DNA of 16,186 bases from Thiomicrorhabdus sp033238645 (lineage in GTDB: Bacteria > Pseudomonadota > Gammaproteobacteria > Thiomicrospirales > Thiomicrospiraceae): contig BQXR01000016.1 in assembly GCA_033238645.1 (NCBI GenBank), positions 1 through 16,186 of the forward strand. Reading direction: 5' to 3'. The translations under genes were made by a program, and so were the position numbers. Numbering within the stretch: the first letter of the stretch is position 1; the number at the start of each line of letters is the position of its first letter. Shown in pieces: positions 13,589 to 16,186 of the stretch. The notes below the pieces were generated by a model, which was not told the origin of the DNA, did no database searches, and was given only the letters and a program-made list of their open reading frames with translations.

Positions 13589-14698
13589 ATGAGTAACTCT
13601 GCACTGCCACCCAATGATAGCGAAATGACTTTAGTTCAACATCTACTTGATCTAAAGAGCACCCTGACGCGTTCTATTCTTGCTATTATCGTGCTATTTA
13701 TGGGACTATTCCCATTTGCAAATGAGATCTATACCTATGTCTCTGAGCCGTTAACTCGTTACCTGCCTGAAGGCACCAGCATGATTGCAACGGCAGTTGC
13801 ATCACCTTTCTTAACACCATTTAAATTAAGTTTTGTATTAGCGATCTATCTGGCTATGCCCTTTTTGCTCTATCAATTTTGGCGTTTTATTGCCCCAGCC
13901 CTTTATAAACATGAAAAGCAATTAGTCGCCCCCATCCTATTCTTTAGCTCCTTCCTCTTCTATGCAGGTGGACTGTTTGCTTACTATGTCGTCTTTCCAC
14001 TCGTCTTTGGATTTTTATCGCAGACAGCACCTGACGGTGTGACCATTGCAACTGATATTACGCTTTACCTAGACTTTGTTATTAAGATGTTCTTCGCTTT
14101 TGGTATGGCTTTTGAAGTACCTATTGTCACGGTACTTCTCATTATTACTGGCATGACAACTGCCGAGAAACTGAGTCACTCCCGCCCTTATATCGTTGTT
14201 GGTGCCTTTGTGATTGGTATGTTACTGACACCACCAGATATTATCTCGCAAACACTACTTGCCGTACCGATGTGGCTACTTTTTGAAATAGGCCTGATTG
14301 TTGGTGGCATTGTCGCTAAACGTCGTGCCGAAAGAAAAAAAGATGATGAACCAGATCCAGAACCAAATGGAACGAAACAAAATAGTACTGATAACGGTCA
14401 AGTAGATAGTCAAAGTGAAAATAGTGACTTTGTTGAGCCAGAGTACCAATACGACAATCGCTATGAAGACCAAGTGGATGATGATTTGGACTGGGATGCT
14501 GAGTTTGATAAAGCTGATTCAGAGATGAGCATTTTAGATAAGCAGTATAAAAAAGATCAAGAGGCGAAAAAACAGAATGAAGACGCTTCAAACACCGATA
14601 CCACAACCGATTCAGAAGCAAAATCTGCATCAGGTTCTGATACAACCTCAGAAACATCAAAACCACCAGAGAGTGAACAGGGTAAAAAAATCAACTAG
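13589..14698 (+). CDS. tatC: Twin-arginine translocase subunit TatC, with long acidic C-terminal tail
   Basis: Six-span core of the Tat receptor, which binds twin-arginine signal peptides. Residues 14-245 align closely with E. coli TatC: conserved Pro54 (VSEPL), Phe100 and Glu109 (FIAPALYKHE), Glu176 (AFEVP) and Asp217 (TPPDIISQ) correspond to E. coli P48, F94, E103, E170 and D211. Two features stand out. The N-terminal cytoplasmic motif HLxELR reads HLLDLK, so E. coli Glu15 and Arg17 are replaced by Asp21 and Lys23. The C-terminus from about 246 to 369 is a hydrophilic tail rich in Asp, Glu, Ser, Thr and Lys, against about 20 residues in E. coli. No clear Shine-Dalgarno sequence is seen, so translation is probably coupled to tatB. 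Confidence 0.96.
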   Translation: MSNSALPPNDSEMTLVQHLLDLKSTLTRSILAIIVLFMGLFPFANEIYTYVSEPLTRYLPEGTSMIATAVASPFLTPFKLSFVLAIYLAMPFLLYQFWRFIAPALYKHEKQLVAPILFFSSFLFYAGGLFAYYVVFPLVFGFLSQTAPDGVTIATDITLYLDFVIKMFFAFGMAFEVPIVTVLLIITGMTTAEKLSHSRPYIVVGAFVIGMLLTPPDIISQTLLAVPMWLLFEIGLIVGGIVAKRRAERKKDDEPDPEPNGTKQNSTDNGQVDSQSENSDFVEPEYQYDNRYEDQVDDDLDWDAEFDKADSEMSILDKQYKKDQEAKKQNEDASNTDTTTDSEAKSASGSDTTSETSKPPESEQGKKIN

Positions 14699-14708
14699 AC
14701 TTTTTTAT

Positions 14709-14733
14709 CTGCTTCACTTGGTTAAGCAGTTTT
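14709..14733 (+). terminator. Weak terminator-like hairpin after tatC
   Basis: CTGCTT (14709-14714) and AAGCAG (14724-14729) form a perfect 6-bp stem with a 9-base loop, followed by TTTTC. It lies 11 bases after the tatC stop. The short stem makes partial termination more likely than full. If it acts, the following gene would be expressed at a lower level than tatABC. Confidence 0.35.
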
Positions 14734-16186
14734 CAGCTTTAAGCTCAGCAGTTAACAGACCCCCCCTGCTCAATTTTAAAAACCTAGTTTTAAACCCTGC
14801 TTTAAAGCTAATCTTCAAGCCTAACTTCAACCCTCAAGATTGGCTATTACTTGCCAGCTTTTTTATCACTCTTGGCCTAACAAGTAGCAGCACTTTGGCC
14901 GCGCCAAACAATAGTCTAGCGAAACATGCCAGCCCCTATTTAGCCATGCATGGTCGAGACCCCGTTAATTGGCAGCTATGGCGTGCCGATATTCTTAAAA
15001 AAGCCAAAACTGAAAATAAACTCATCTTTATCTCTAGTGGTTACTTCTCTTGCCACTGGTGTCATGTCATGCAAAAAGAGAACTACCTTCACCCACCCAC
15101 TGCTAATTTTATCAACCAGCACTTTATCCCGGTCAAAATCGATCGTGAACTTAATCCTGAACTAGATAAAACCCTTATTGAGTTTGCTACAAAAGCCACG
15201 GGACAAGCAGGCTGGCCACAACACGTCATTTTGACGCCAGAAGGCTACCCTTTTGCCGCATTTGTCTACCTACCAAATAGAGCCTTTAACCAGACCTTAC
15301 AGAAGATCACGAAAGCTTGGCAGAGCCAGCCCAATCAAATTCGCTTAATCGCTCAGAACGCAATCTCTAAAGTGGCACCACCGAAAGCGACCTCACTAAC
15401 TGCTAAACAATTTGAAACCAAATTACTACAGCAGGTTGACCACCTTAAAGATGATTTAAGTGGTGGCTTAACAGGCACCACTAAGTTTCCTGAAGCACCA
15501 TTATTGAATGCTCTACTACAGATCACAAAGCTACCCGAATCCATTGAAGAGTGGTTACTGCTCACCTTAGATCAGATGCAATCACAACATTTGTTTGATC
15601 ATGTTCATGGTGGTTTTTATCGCTACACGGTTGATCCAGAGTGGCAGACTCCACACTTTGAGAAGATGGCCTATAACAATGCATTATTAGCGGACATCTA
15701 TCTACAAGCAGGCCAGCGATTTAAGCGTAAAGACTATCTGCAAACCGCTGTCGAAACTCTTAACTATCTTGAAACACATCTCTACAATGCAAACACGCAA
15801 CTCTACCAGAGCAGCCAGTCTGCTATTGATTCTGATAATAAAGAGGGTGGTGACTATCTTTGGTCAAAGAAAATGCTGCAAGAGAGACTATCAATCAAAG
15901 GGTTTCGCCTAATTGAACAGGCTTGGTCACTACAGAATTCACCCCCTTATGATTTAGGTTGGCATCCAAAACGTTTTGACCAAAGTGCCGAGTTCGGTTT
16001 TTCGGTAGAGCAACTTCTATGGCCAATTATTCGTAAAAAACTACAAACAGATCCCGCTAATATTCCAATAGACAGTAAAAGCATCCTTGGTTGGAATGGC
16101 CTTGTACTTTCAGCCTATAGTCGTGCTTACATAGTTTTACAGAACCCAAAATATTTACAGAAAGCCAATACATTGGCTAACCGATT
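14718..16186 (+). CDS. Exported thioredoxin-fold DUF255 / YyaL-type protein, partial (C-terminus beyond window)
   Basis: The frame is open from before tatC's stop to the window end; I read it codon by codon. It has a hydrophobic signal-like stretch (WLLLASFFITLGLTSSSTLA) with a likely cleavage site before APNN, then the family N-terminus (LAKHASPYL), a thioredoxin-like domain with SCHWCHVM (Cys112 and Cys115 counted from the TTG), VKIDRELNPELD, GQAGWPQHVILTPEGYPF, and the later helical-barrel blocks GGFYRYTVDPEWQTPHFEKM and LGWNGLVLSAY. Function in the family is not well established. The start is unclear: no ATG precedes the signal, and candidates are TTG 14718 or GTG 14673 (inside tatC), both without a good Shine-Dalgarno sequence. 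The signal lacks a twin arginine, so Sec export is more likely. Confidence 0.82.
   Translation, partial: MVKQFSALSSAVNRPPLLNFKNLVLNPALKLIFKPNFNPQDWLLLASFFITLGLTSSSTLAAPNNSLAKHASPYLAMHGRDPVNWQLWRADILKKAKTENKLIFISSGYFSCHWCHVMQKENYLHPPTANFINQHFIPVKIDRELNPELDKTLIEFATKATGQAGWPQHVILTPEGYPFAAFVYLPNRAFNQTLQKITKAWQSQPNQIRLIAQNAISKVAPPKATSLTAKQFETKLLQQVDHLKDDLSGGLTGTTKFPEAPLLNALLQITKLPESIEEWLLLTLDQMQSQHLFDHVHGGFYRYTVDPEWQTPHFEKMAYNNALLADIYLQAGQRFKRKDYLQTAVETLNYLETHLYNANTQLYQSSQSAIDSDNKEGGDYLWSKKMLQERLSIKGFRLIEQAWSLQNSPPYDLGWHPKRFDQSAEFGFSVEQLLWPIIRKKLQTDPANIPIDSKSILGWNGLVLSAYSRAYIVLQNPKYLQKANTLANR
14772..14840 (+). repeat. Degenerate 12-14-base tandem repeat at the 5' end of the DUF255 gene
   Basis: About five imperfect units follow each other: TTTTAAAAACCTAG, TTTTAAACCCTGC, TTTAAAGCTAATC, TTCAAGCCTAAC, TTCAACCCTCAAG. 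They share TTYAARCCTA-like cores. They lie between the tatC stop and the hydrophobic signal segment, in the part of the frame with no clear start. Confidence 0.5.

Noticed and set aside
1..16186. CRISPR array, IS element, prophage or tRNA
   Set aside because: No regularly spaced repeats, transposase or integrase motifs, terminal repeats or cloverleaf-like sequence seen on either strand.

Overview
The window looks like a chromosomal piece of an AT-rich, aerobic or microaerophilic gammaproteobacterium. The TatA/B/C proteins resemble the enterobacterial type, the his genes are followed by tat genes as in many gamma- and betaproteobacteria, and cytochrome cbb3 oxidase genes lie alongside. I cannot name the species; a Thiotrichales-like or related lineage would fit, but that is inference. 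There is no sign of an IS element, prophage, CRISPR array, tRNA or rRNA.

Left half (1-8554, minus strand): a complete cytochrome cbb3 terminal oxidase locus, read right to left as ccoN-ccoO-ccoQ-ccoP, an unannotated 42-residue single-span membrane protein, then ccoG-ccoH-ccoI-ccoS (ccoS runs off the left edge). NOQP encode the oxidase; GHIS encode its copper supply and assembly. Most gaps hold RNA hairpins. Three of them (ccoN|ccoO, ccoP|small ORF, small ORF|ccoG) pair better in the minus-strand transcript, because their arm differences become G-U pairs there. A fourth, a cUUCGg hairpin, sits in ccoG|ccoH. This suggests the structural genes, ccoG and ccoHIS are partly separated transcriptionally.

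Middle (8555-9011): a 457-bp divergent intergenic region. It holds a near-consensus FNR/ANR box positioned to drive ccoN, a 25-bp near-palindrome of unknown role, and no convincing gene.

Right half (9012-14698, plus strand): hisB-hisH-hisA-hisF-hisE, a HIT-family (HinT-like) hydrolase gene, then tatA-tatB-tatC with its own likely promoter. hisI, usually between hisF and hisE in this arrangement, is absent: hisF and hisE overlap by ATGA. TatC has an acidic tail of about 120 residues and conservative substitutions at the twin-arginine recognition positions. The last gene (from about 14718, open to the window end) encodes an exported thioredoxin-fold DUF255/YyaL-type protein with no ATG start; its 5' end contains a degenerate tandem repeat.

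I see no wholly new multi-gene system. The best leads are the 42-residue membrane protein inside the cbb3 locus with its surrounding hairpins and FNR-like inverted repeat, the insertion in CcoO, and the altered conserved residues in TatC and CcoI.
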